From positions 830,526,073 to 830,590,072 of the forward strand of contig OX422207.1 in assembly GCA_949130495.1 (NCBI GenBank): a DNA stretch of 64,000 nucleotides, in the 5' to 3' direction. Made by a program: the position numbers and the translations under genes. The notes under the pieces are model-generated. The model did no database searches. It saw nothing but the letters and a program-made list of their open reading frames with translations, and was not told the origin of the DNA. Every line of letters starts with the position of its first letter. Within the stretch, counting starts at the first letter, position 1. Below, one piece after another: positions 10,559-21,874 of this stretch. Source of the DNA: Sambucus nigra (taxonomy: Eukaryota > Streptophyta > Magnoliopsida > Dipsacales > Adoxaceae).

Positions 10559-12318
10559 TATATATTAAACGCTTGATATTTGAGAATTATTAGATAAGAG
10601 ATATGACGATAAAGATTAGGTTAGATAGACTCTAAGGTTTTGTTTATTTTCTGGGATTTGGGAGCATAATCTTGTGTTAACTTGGTTAATTAACAATCTA
10701 AATAGTGTGATTAGATCATGAGGATCTATATTCATTAAATCATAAGTGGGTAAGACATTATAAAGAATTGGGTTTGGGAGTGTGAATCCCATATTAAGAA
10801 TTGTAGCCACTGCCAGAAAGAGAATTGATTCGACCTTTAAGGCGAATCGATTTAAGGGGCGAACTGATTCGGCCCTAGGGGTAAATCGATTCGGCCTGGG
10901 TCAGGGTAGGACCGAGGAATGGTTCTGGTGATTTTTACAAACTCAACCAAGTACGTGGGAGGTCATCCAAGTGAGTGGATAATTAATTAAAAATATATTT
11001 GTGTCATTATTTTATTAGTTGGGGAAGTTGACAATTAACGAGAGGTTATTTCTTAAAGTAAGATTATTAATTGGATATTACCGAGACTTCTTAGGGGTAA
11101 TTATAGGGTTAATTACATATACATATTATGTGTTAAAAATATGTATTTATTTATTTATTTATTTATTTATTTGTGTGAACGTACCCATGTTCGTGGCGAC
11201 CTATCAGTTAGGATTGCGTACGTCTCAGAACCGTACCACATGTTGGAACGAGCGGGCTAGGCATTATGTAGGGCATTATTTTAGGTCCTACGGGCAGCGC
11301 CACTTTTGAGGAGATTGGAGTAGAGGCTTGTATCCATTGTCACCATCGGGGGTATGGATGGTGTAATGGTGTACTGCGTAGGGACCGACCGGCTTGTGTG
11401 TGTTTTGTGATGTCTACTTGGATGAGGGACTCCTCCGAACTCTCCGATAGAGAACGAACGAGACACTGAAGGTAGATGCCTTTATGTGTCGTATATATGT
11501 AAGGACATATACAGTTATATAAATTAATTGAGATTAAATCCGATAGTCTAATGATGTAGACAATTGATAATGAACCTAAAACTACGTACATGCATAATGG
11601 ATAATATGTTCTTTCTTGTGAGTACTATTGTAGGTGTTATTATTCGAATTAGAAGCACGTGTGTATATGATTAACTTCAGTGTATGAATTGTGTTCATTA
11701 CTTTGATTATTATTTTATAATGATAATTATCGGACTTCATGATTGGGACTTGGGTCATTATGCATATAATATTGCACTTAGAGGAGGGGTGAGATACTTA
11801 CGACATACGAGTGACGATGGGCAGTACATAATGTGAATTAACTACATAATTGCATTTTGATTTCGCAAGATAATTCTTGAAACACTAGGGCGCTAACCCA
11901 AATTATATAATGTTTTCCCCAAAGTTTTTCCTAGATAGGGACAACAGGGCTGGAAAAAGATAAGACTTTCTATCATATTGCTCATCAGTCATTCAAGTTC
12001 GATTGACTATAATTTAGGTCGTTATTTCCTTTCCATCCAATTTTATTATTTTGAAGATTGAATGGGCATAAGCCTGAAGTTTATTATTAAGTCTTTCTGA
12101 GATCAATTATACGTATGTTGGAGGTTTTTATTACTGGTTGGGCGTTGGACTTATTTATTATCAGTTATTCTTTAATGGTTTATTGTATATGTTGATTTAT
12201 AATTTATAATTGTCATATTATGGTTTTAATGCTGAGAATGATATAGATTGTTAAATAAGCCCCATATTCAACATATTGTGTCTAACTAACTTTTACGTGG
12301 AAAATGGGGGTTGTTACA
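10559..12318 (+). repeat. Right part of an old gypsy-type LTR (gypsy-3)
   Basis: It ends GGGGGTTGTTACA at 12318, like a chromovirus LTR end. It contains AATGCTGAGAATGA at 12228-12241, nearly the same 14-mer as in the gypsy-1 and gypsy-2 LTRs and at a similar distance from the end (77 bp). It also carries a cluster of CGAATCGATT/GATTCGGCC motifs at about 10824-10892, the same core as in the gypsy-1 LTR. No primer site follows it, so it is a solo LTR or a fragment. The copia-type element at 3533-10553 appears to have inserted into it. Confidence 0.5.
11143..11172. repeat. (ATTT)n microsatellite
   Basis: About seven uninterrupted ATTT units inside the gypsy-3 LTR-like sequence. Confidence 0.9.
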
Positions 12319-12933
12319 TCACACAATACAAATGCAGAACGAGGAGAAAATGCATAACTCAAATGACCTTGGGCCGAACCAATGAAAAATGAACTGCGGT
12401 AGTTCTACAAATATGGAAATACTTCTTATAATCTATTCTTCAAAACTTCCACTAACTCTCATGCATACCATATATTTGTATATAGGATGGCACCAGCAAC
12501 TAGAGGCCACTTCATAATCGCGAAGGGATTCACTCTGCAACTTCATTTCGAGTTGAAGATGAAACTTATCCCAAAGTGAAAATGGAACCGTTAGAAACCA
12601 CAAGTGTTTCTAAGTAAAACTTCTTAAAAAGTGAGATGTTCTAAAGGTTTTGGTAAATTTGTAGAGTCTATTCTGTTTTGTCTTTACAAACCATTTTCTG
12701 TGTTTTAACACAATTTTCTTTGAGTTTATGTTTGGCATACATGTTTTAGAAAACTTAGTATAAATAATCTTATGTTTGATCTCATGTTTTCTAAATACAC
12801 TAAGTTGTGCTTTAGTTTTTTTTGTCAAAAATATTTGTTCTCCCTAATTTCATTCATCCATACTTTAATATAAAATTTACGATATTACATATAAATTTAA
12901 ATATGTATAAAATATAAAACATAAAATATAAGA

Positions 12934-13005
<72 letters not shown>

Positions 13006-13229
13006 GTACACTTCTACCTATATTTTATGTATGTATAAGATAGAATATGCTGATATTATTTATGCCTATGTCTAAATACTTTTTGTATAAATATGTATAT
13101 GTTTATGCAGTTAGGGTCTTTTGAGGACCAACTATGAGAAACAAGTATGCATACCAATTCTTTTAAAATAGTAATTTTTATTTGATTTTTTATGTGGAAT
13201 TTAAATATTTCTAAAGCCCTAATAAAAAG
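12319..13229. other. AT-rich spacer with microsatellite
   Basis: No supported gene. The one open frame of moderate length on the minus strand (about 12610-12828) is Lys/Phe/Thr-rich and low-complexity. The stretch ends at the target site (AAAAG, 13225-13229) next to the gypsy-1 3' LTR. Confidence 0.4.
12934..13003. repeat. Compound microsatellite (CT)n(TA)n
   Basis: About 12 CT units followed directly by about 22 TA units. Confidence 0.95.
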
Positions 13230-16200
13230 TGTGACACCCCACCTAATTAAATACTGGATGATCACTCCTTTATTAAATTAAAATAGGTTTCTCATTTGGT
13301 TCATTCTTAGCATCAGTGTCGAAAACCATATTAATTACTAATCACCTATTACTTAATTAAGATGATGCCAAATTTTATCTTTCATTAAGAGGATATAATA
13401 ATATGCAGAAAGCAATTTAAAAGACATACACCATAATAAAGTCTAATCCATCACACGATATAAATGAGTAATAAAGTCATGTTGAACAAACCGTCGGCTA
13501 CAAAATCCAAGTCCAAGTGAAAATCCAACAATATTAATAAAATTGAATAACTGTCTGAATAGAATAAATGAATAATTGTTGGGGGAAACACGGCCAAACT
13601 AAAATATTGAATATGAAATTCTAATCTAGGAATGAACAACCGAAGCGCATAGTCTGAATCCTACATGCATCCACATGTGCTGCAGCTACGTATCCCTGGA
13701 GTAGAACAATCAAGTCTTGCATCCATGTGACTGGACACCAAAAAGGTTTTGAAAATATTTTATAGGAAGGGTTAGAACCCAAAACATTTTGAAAATATTT
13801 AGGAAGCATTTATAACAGTTAAAAAATCAGTTATTTATTACACATGTTAGGTTCACGTACACTCTCTTGAGTCTCCTCACCTCTCATCTGTAGTGCACCC
13901 CTAACGTTCTATACTTAGCCCACCTAGCTATACTACCAAAGCTAACAAAAGTAAAGTATCTAACTGAACTTATCTACACGTCTAAGTTCCCATACCATCC
14001 ATACAATACGCTATACCATTAAAATCTCTCATATGTTAAATGTTTCACTGGTAACATTTCACACATATTATCATTTAATCTTTATATTTAAGTCTATCTA
14101 CTTAATTTACTGTTTAGATATACATTATCTATTGTCTACTATTACACGCAAGTATAAAATTCATGTATATATACACTAACTACGGCATCCTCGGAATGAA
14201 AATCGTGATGCATGCATACTCAGCTATCAGGTCCCGTACATCTCGTACTAAATAAGGACAATTGGATCGGAAAATCCCGTGAACCCAAAATAAATCATCA
14301 TACATGGAGGCGAACATGGTTCTCAGCCTTTGGGATATGCACATACCTAACATACCCAAACGACCTGCCGGTATCACTATTATCACCGAAAATAGTAATC
14401 CGCCTTAAGTTTCATGCCCTAGGGTACGTATCCAAACCACGCTAGAATCGCCATGGTGAGACGACCCACATAACTACAACCCCTGTGATAGTAAGTAGCA
14501 GTATGTTCACATATATAATCAATCACATAATATGTATTCACATCACCTATGTATCAATATAAATCAGTAGGTATACACATAACCCAGATATCATCATTCG
14601 TACATAGCATGTGTCACTCGAATACTCACCGTACATCTATTTTATGATTTCTTTTCAGTATCGTATTTACGAGTATTATTCTCTACTCTAAGGGCACTAG
14701 TTACCCCTTTCATGAATTCAGTAGCTAACTCAATATTACTCTACTAGTTTACATATTAAATCATTCAAAATTTATGTATTTAATTATCCTTCTCTCAGAT
14801 TAATTACGATATAATTTAACCCATTTAATCCTCGTCTTAATTCTCTTAATAAGACTAAGTCACAATCCTATCATAGGCCTACTGTAATATAATAAGTCCC
14901 TCATTATATTTTAACAAACTCCCCAAAGTTTCCCCGACAACAATTTAGGAATTCGTGGCTTAAAAGGGGAATTTTCACATTGTTTGGGAAATATAATCGA
15001 TTTTCCAGGTGGCCGAATCGATTCACTTTATGAATCGATTCGGCTATGGGCAAAATGGATTTGAAATGCACCAGATCGTCGTCTTCGTTGGTTTACTGCG
15101 TTTTCCCACCATTTTCATTATCATAACGTACATGTTTCTCCACCAAACTTGAACCCATTTGTCACAAACCATTTCTACATGTATTAGAATGATTTCTAAT
15201 GTTCTAAAGATATTAAATCTTCACGACTTTCAATTAAGAACGAATCAAACCCATTAATTAAAAAAAAAGAACTATTTTTATGTTCTTCTCACATATTCAT
15301 CCATAAACTCATATTTAATTCATGGTAATAGTCACATATCTTCTAATTTCTAATCCTCTACAGATATTAAATCATTTTACATATAAATTCCTACGCATCA
15401 CATGAGTTTAATTATTCTTTTCTTTCATGAACATCAATTTAATCAATATAATTGAAACCCTAGTTACATGGGTATTATAACTTCAAATAACTTGTATATA
15501 AACACTTGCCTTTGATCAGTAGGGTCTTATTTTGTGGTTGAGATGATGGATTGATGGTCTCATCTTCCAATACTCACTCCCAAGTTATTTATGGTGCAAG
15601 ATCAAGATGAAAGCTCCAAGAATTTCTTCAAAACCTCCAAGAACTCTCTCCTTTTCTTCTCTAATAGCCTCTCTAAGATTTTTGTGTTTCTAACCCTAGC
15701 CTCACCATCTTATCATCTGATATAAGGTTACAAAATTCATAGGTCTCTTTAATCTATTTTACAGAAAGACCAAAATACCCTCATATGACACCAGTTTAGA
15801 CTAAAAATGCCTCGGTACCCAATTAGCATGCCCGGGTATACTATTTTGACTATTTCGACCATTTCGAAATAATTCTTGACCTCTAAATCATCATCCGAGT
15901 CACTTTAAATAATTTTCATATCTCGGCCTCAAATTGGTCAGCACACGACCCCCGATTGAGTTAAAAACTAAAGACGCCAATATCACTTGTTATGACGTAA
16001 ATTAATAACCATAATTTATTTAATATTCACTTAGTAAATTTATTTCATAATATTAATCATTATCTCTCTCTCGATTAATATTCAATAGCAACATTTATTA
16101 TTTAATTATATTAAATTACATCACTCGTATAATTTAAGATAAAACGAATTAATTATCCAATTAATTAAATTTCATATACGTAAAAATATGGGGTATTACA
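13230..16200 (-). repeat. 3' LTR of gypsy-1 (2,971 bp)
   Basis: Read on the minus strand it begins TGTAATACCCCATATTT (at 16200) and ends GGGGTGTCACA (at 13230). The polypurine tract adjoins it at 16201. On the minus strand it holds a TATA-like CCTTATATCAG near 15719-15729, a G/A-rich leader, and GGCAAGTGTTTA at 15510-15499 (a GC-type splice-donor-like site shared with gypsy-2). It also has a cluster of GAATCGATT motifs at 14998-15045 and the 14-mer GATGCTAAGAATGA at 13314-13301. Its partner LTR is outside the window, so age cannot be estimated here. Confidence 0.8.
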
Positions 16201-16215
16201 TACTTTCCCCCTTAC
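16201..16215 (-). promoter_or_regulatory. Polypurine tract of gypsy-1
   Basis: On the minus strand TAAGGGGGAAAGTA directly precedes the LTR start TGTAATACC. This is the primer for plus-strand DNA synthesis. It is almost the same as the tract of gypsy-2 at 33632-33646. Confidence 0.75.
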
Positions 16216-18464
16216 AAAGGAATTTCATCCTCAAAATTAAGACATACCTGTGGTGAATAGCTCTGGATACTACTCTCGCATGTCATCCTCCTACTCTCAT
16301 GTCGACTCATCCACACTTCAGTGTCTCCACTGAACTCTGACTAGTGGTACCACTTTAGACCATAGCTTACGCTCACTACGATCCAGAATAGCCACGGGTC
16401 TCTCCTCATACGAGACATCTGGCTGCAAATCAATATCCTCGAGTGGAATCCTACGGTAGTTTTTCAGTGATGCCACGTGGAACACGTTAAGTATACTCTG
16501 AAGATGCTCTAGAAGTCCTAGTCTATATTCTACAGGTCCCACTCTCTTAATAATAGGAAAGGGTAACACGTATCTCGGCACTAGCTTACCCTTCTTGCCA
16601 AATCTCATGACCCCCTTCATGGGAGACACCTGTACCAACACCTGGTCATCAACCTCTAGCTCAACGTGTCTCCAGTCTGCATCGGCATAACTCTTTTGCC
16701 TATCCTGAGCTATTCGAATACATCCTCGAAATAACTCTATATTGGCATTAATCTCCTGTATCATTATTTACCCCGATAACTTGTTGTCCACCCACCTCTA
16801 ACCGGTATGCGGGCGAATGACAAGGCCTCCCATATAGTGCCTCAAACGGTGCCATACCGATGGTCAATTGGTAAGAGTTATTATACGCAAACTCTATTGA
16901 TGGAAGATATCACTCCCATCCTCCCCCAAAAACTGGGATGCACATCCTCAATATGTCCTCAAGCTTCTAATTAACCATCTCAGTCTGTCCGTCTATCTAC
17001 GGGTAATATGCCGTACTCAACTGTAAGTCTGTGCCTATGGCCTCCTGAAAGCTCTGTCAGAAGTGAGATACGAAGATTTTGTCTCTACCAGACACAATGT
17101 TAATTAGCATCCCGTGCAGTTTAACTATTTTTGAAATAAATAGTTGCGCATCGTCTGATTATCGGTGCAAACTGGCAAGCAATGAGCCACCTTGGTCAGC
17201 CGATCCACTATCACCCATATGGAATCGTAATCCCTCTGTGACATATGTAGACATGTAACAAAATCCATCGAAATGCTCTCCCACTTCCACATGGGAATCT
17301 CCAGTGATTGTAGCATCCCTGAAGGCCTCTGGTGGTATACTTTCATCAATTGATAGGTAACACACTTTGAGACAAACTCTGCTATGTCTCGATTCATCCC
17401 TGACCACCAGTACTGTCTCCTTATGTCTTGGTATATCTTATCCCCATCGGGATGTACCGCAAACCTTGAATCATGAGTATCAGTCATGACCGCATGCCTC
17501 AAATCCTCATCCTCAGGCACAACTAATCTCCCATTAAAATGGAGGCCTCCCTCTAAGCTTATCGAGTACGACTCTGCAACCTCAGCTAATAATTGACGTA
17601 TCCTGTCCTAGCAGAACCGATCCTCCGCCTATTTTTTCACTACCTACAAAATGATCTCGGGAGTGATAACTATAACTGCCATGCGTGCTATGGCGATCTC
17701 ATCATCTTGTCGAAGCTCACTCCACTTCGCCTTCCAAACTTCTGCTCACTCCCCTGTAGGTCACCGATGAAACACGTCAGCCACCACGTTAGCCTTACCA
17801 GGATGATATTGAATGTTATATTGGTAGTCTTTCACAAATTCTAGCCACCGCCTCTGCCTCATATTCAGATCCTTATGTGTGAAGAGTTATTGAAGTGACT
17901 TATGATCCGTGAATAATGTAAACTGCTCCCCAAGAAGATAGTGCCTCCATATCCTCAAAGAAAAAATGACTACTGCCAACTCAAGGTCATGAAAGGGGTA
18001 ATTCTTTTCATGGGGCTTAAGCTTTCAAGACGCATAAGCTATAGCCCTCTCATCCTTCTGCAATACACCCCCAAGTCCCTGTAAGGATGCATCGGTATAG
18101 ACTCGATACTCCAATCCTCCCCTAGGCAAAGCAAGTACGGGTGCTGACGTCAATTTGTCATTTAGCTCATCGAAAGCTAACTCACAATGGTCACTCCACA
18201 CACACTATACCTCTTTACGAGTCAGGTTCGATAATAGAGCCGCAATCTTCGAGAACCCTTTGATGAAGTGATAATAGTAACCGACCAATCCCAAAAAGCT
18301 GCGAATCTCGATTTGTGTCGTGGGATGGCCCCACTCCCTCACTACCAATACCTTACTTAGATCAACAATAATGCTCCTGTCGAACACGATGAGGCCTAAA
18401 AACTGTACCTCCCGAAGCTAAAATCCACACTTCTCAAATTTAGTGTAGAACTCATGGTCCCATA
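16212..18464 (-). pseudogene. gypsy-1 pol, 3' part: RT thumb, RNase H, integrase, chromodomain
   Basis: Reading down from 18464: the end of reverse transcriptase (FLGLVGYYYHFIKGFSKIA near 18310-18250), a degraded RNase H (about 18200-17600), then integrase. The 17520-17125 frame has the zinc-binding region (THDSRFAVHPDG...) in which the second Cys of CxxC is Tyr (CVTYQ), and the first catalytic Asp in ISMDFV. Next comes the GMAPFEALYGRPCHSP type stretch near 16860-16810. The 16764-16318 frame covers the integrase C-terminus (GPVEYRLGL, FHVASLKNY) and the start of a chromodomain (VVPLVRVQWRH). The chromodomain runs on, with several stops, through EDDMRE and YPELFTTGMS to about 16220. In living elements the integrase inserts the DNA copy and the chromodomain targets chromatin. 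Stops and frameshifts are frequent. Confidence 0.85.
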
Positions 18465-19577
18465 TGTAATACCCTATAAATTTTGGGACTCAGAAATTAA
18501 AGTTTTGGGAGAAATAAAATTTATTTAAATTAGAGAATTTAAAATTTGGAAATTCATGACGTTATAAAGTATTCCAGATGACGATTTTGAGTGCGCCATT
18601 GATTCTGAATGGGTTGAGATAGTCGAAATGACTGTCCTTGGATTTTATTTCGATTCCGAAATATTTTTAAGTTAGTTTGACTCAAATTGGAGTAAACGAG
18701 TCATTTAAAGTGTGTATTACCATTTAAATTTGGGTATTTTGGATATTAGGCTTATAAAGCCTTTGGGAGATTGAAAATCTCATTTTTTAGATTAAGAGAG
18801 GGAGAGAAAAAACCTTAGAGAGAGAAAGAGAAGACGAAGCGAGAAAGAAGAAGAAAAGAAGAGGAGAGAGGAGAAAGCTTGGAGATTCTGGCCAATACGT
18901 GATCTCGAGGATGATTCAACCTCTACAATTTCTAGGCAAGTGTTTAATCTTGCTAAATAATTCATTTGTATATGTTATTTCATAAATTGTGGGAAAAAGA
19001 ATTAGATTTTGGGATATATGTCAAAACCTAGCGTTTGGGTATTTTACCTTGCATTTGATGTTTATGCATGGATTTGAGGTTGAATAATGAGTGGGGTTGA
19101 CTTCTAAATGAGTTTTGATGTTGGAAACCAAATTGGGTGGAAGATTAATGGTTGGAAGTGGATAAATTTGGGGTATGGAGAGTTAGGGTTCGTTCAAAAA
19201 GGGAAATGAACGAGATATCTGGTATGGCCGGTCGATCGCGGCCAGGATGCCGGTCGACCGCACCTCAAGGTTATAGCATACTGCTTTCTTCGTAAGTCAA
19301 AATTTGAAACCGCGATCGACCGGAGGTCGGGGGCCGATCGCCCGGTCCTCTGTATTTTGCTCCCAAGAATGTGATTTTCTTTTACCCCCTTTTCTTTTGG
19401 GTTTAATTCTTAGGGGCCTTCTTAATGGACTGATTATGGAGGGTTATGATATAATATTAAGGGATTTGTGCCTTAATATGAATAGGGGATTTCAAACTTA
19501 TGTTAGAAATGGATTATGAGGGTAGGACGCCTCTTTTAGTAAGGAAATTATTTTAGGACTGAATGATAGGTGGATTA
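18465..19577 (+). repeat. gypsy-2 5' LTR, left segment
   Basis: Begins TGTAATACCCTATAAATTTT. It carries a TATA box (TATAAAG, 18753-18759), a GA-rich leader, and AGGCAAGTGTTTA near 18934-18946, which reads like a GC-type 5' splice donor. A cluster of GGTCGACCG/CGATCG motifs lies at about 19228-19344. It ends at the GATTA target site where copia A inserted. Comparison with 33647-33845 and 52249-52872 shows a few percent divergence. Confidence 0.85.
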
Positions 19578-21573
19578 TGAAAATCTGTTACTAAAGTCGT
19601 TTAATAAAATTAAACTATTTAAGTAACTCCGAACAGTATTTTGAAGAAACTCTTTTCTTAAAAACCAAAACTATTTTGAACACAAGATGTGTTTTATAAA
19701 AGTATGTACGAGATCTATTCAAGATTTGATTAACAGGTTTATAAAACAGTTTAAACAAACTTCAAACTCAACACAATCAAGAATGATATGAGAAGATGTA
19801 GGAAGATTAAGAACAAGATTTTTTACGTGATAAAACCTCACCCAACTGAGGAAAGATCCACGACTCCCTCTACGAAGTAAAAATAAAAATTCCACTATAA
19901 ATTTTTTTTAACAGTTACAAACTATATAACACATATGCATACAACTCAGACCTATATAAGTTTAGGAATGTACCCTCTGGTGTCCTTATAACTTCTCTAC
20001 AGTTCTGATTATTGATGTTGTTCTCCCAGTTTGTTAACTCCCAATTTGTTCAAGCTCTTTACGTCGACTCTTGTTCACAAGATCTTATTACCAACACTTT
20101 TCGTGTTGTAGGGTGAAAGTGTTTGTGGAGGTGTTCTCTAACACATGCATGCACACACACACACTTATTATGTACAATCAGTCCTAACAAATTACATATA
20201 AGTCTATATGCAGTAACTTTTCTTTTTCTCTCTTCTCAATAAACTTAACCTTTTTTTACCTTTAAAGCAATCCAAAAATCCACGGCTATCTTGCTCAGAA
20301 GATGTATCAAGATCTTATTCAATCTCTGTTTTTGAAAAGATTTTTGAGATTGAAAACCACCAAGTGCGATTCCAAACTAGGTCAAAGGTCTTGTTTCAAG
20401 AGAACTAGAAACATAAAACATTATTGTTGATTTCAAAGTTAAAAACATTTAAAGAAAGCAAATCAACAATATATTTCTCAAGCTGAGAAATAAAAATGCA
20501 AACAAAGTGTAATATATCATGAAGAACTCAGATCTAAAATTTTTATATACCAAAAAAATAGATCTAAGAAAATGATTAAGTTGGAAACAAGATCTAAAGA
20601 ACGAAGAGGTTACAGCAATAAACCAACTCTCAAGTCACCTCTCAAACACTCAAACACTCAAGGTTGTGTTTGGGAAAATACAGGGGTTTGAAGGTTTATA
20701 TTTGGTTTGAACTGTTTGGACGATTTAGGATTAGGGTTAGGTTTTTTAACTCTTCCTCTCTCTTCTGGTTTCTCTCTTTCTCTCTCTTTTCTCTCTTCTC
20801 TCTTTTTTTCTCTCAAAGGATGAAATGGCCAAAAGTCTCTGAAGGCTAAGAGTAGGAGCCTTTTTATAGGAGGCTGAGAAGGTTCGAGAATGAGGATTGA
20901 AATCAAGGGATCAGATTTAGTCAAGATCAATTGACTTGGATCTAATGGTTTACGATAAGCGGTGATAAAGACTATTCTGATTGGTCCAAAAGGGTATTAC
21001 AGGCGCATGCAGATCGTTGATAAAAAGGATCTAAGGGTTGAAAACGTGCGCTGGTTTTTACTCTATAAAGAAACACACTTTCCACCAATCAGAAAGCAAC
21101 AAATGTTGGATAATGAATAGAGATAAAACGCGCGTTTGAAAGTAATTACAATGTACACCCTGAAGTCTCTGTCGCTTTCGAATTCTACCCAAGGTAACTT
21201 TAGGCCAATTAAACCAACAATATGAAATAGCAGATTGACCCCACAAACTTTTAAAACCAAGTTTTAATTAATTAAAACCTTATTTTAAAATGTTTATAAA
21301 ATCCCAAAAAATATTTAAAAAGCAATATTAGGGATTTAAACACACTAAACATATGTACACACATTAATATGCAATATGACATGTATATGATCCATTCTAC
21401 TGTGTGTGATTGTTGGTAATGAGGTCTAGTTCACTTCAATCAATGATGAAATAGTAGTGCAAGCTCTGAGGTTCTTTGGATTCTAGGTTAGACATAATTT
21501 TGTCACAATTTCCAAACTAGATGAACACTTATACAATATAGACTCAAGTGAGTCAAGAGTATAAGGTTCTTCA
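19578..21573 (-). repeat. copia A 3' LTR (left copy)
   Basis: On the plus strand it runs from TGAAAATCTGTTACTAAAG to ATAAGGTTCTTCA. It contains a CT-rich leader region and, on the minus strand, a TATA box CCTATAAAAAGGC near 20857-20869. It aligns end to end with 27466-29473. Confidence 0.92.
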
Positions 21574-21590
21574 ATCTCCCTCTTTGTAAA
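21574..21590 (-). promoter_or_regulatory. Polypurine tract of copia A
   Basis: The minus strand reads ACAAAGAGGGAGAT immediately before the 3' LTR. A second tract, AATGGGGGAGAAATTTG, lies upstream near 21816-21832. Two or more such tracts are typical of Sireviruses. Confidence 0.7.
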
Positions 21591-21874
21591 TATGAGACAA
21601 AATCTCCTTTGAGTCATCTAGAACTCGTAGGGCAATAAAAAGAGGAAACATATTCCTACAAAAATCTATCCACCCAAATCCTAGAAAGCAAAAGTACATA
21701 ACTCAACTATTTACAATTGAATACCCTATTACAACTGTTGAGAATAACTGTACAGAATCCTGCAATGAATCACTAAGATCAAGCTGTTTAGCATATATGA
21801 AATTCATTAGACTCAAATTTCTCCCCCATTTTGTCTCAAATAGACAAAGGGAAAAAATAAAGAGATCAAAGAGA

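Noticed and set aside
20658..20930. Arg/Glu-rich minus-strand frame, repeated at 28536-28832
   Set aside because: It lies in the leader of the copia A LTRs; the RE repeats come from the CT microsatellite. It might be a short upstream frame in the leader but nothing supports translation.
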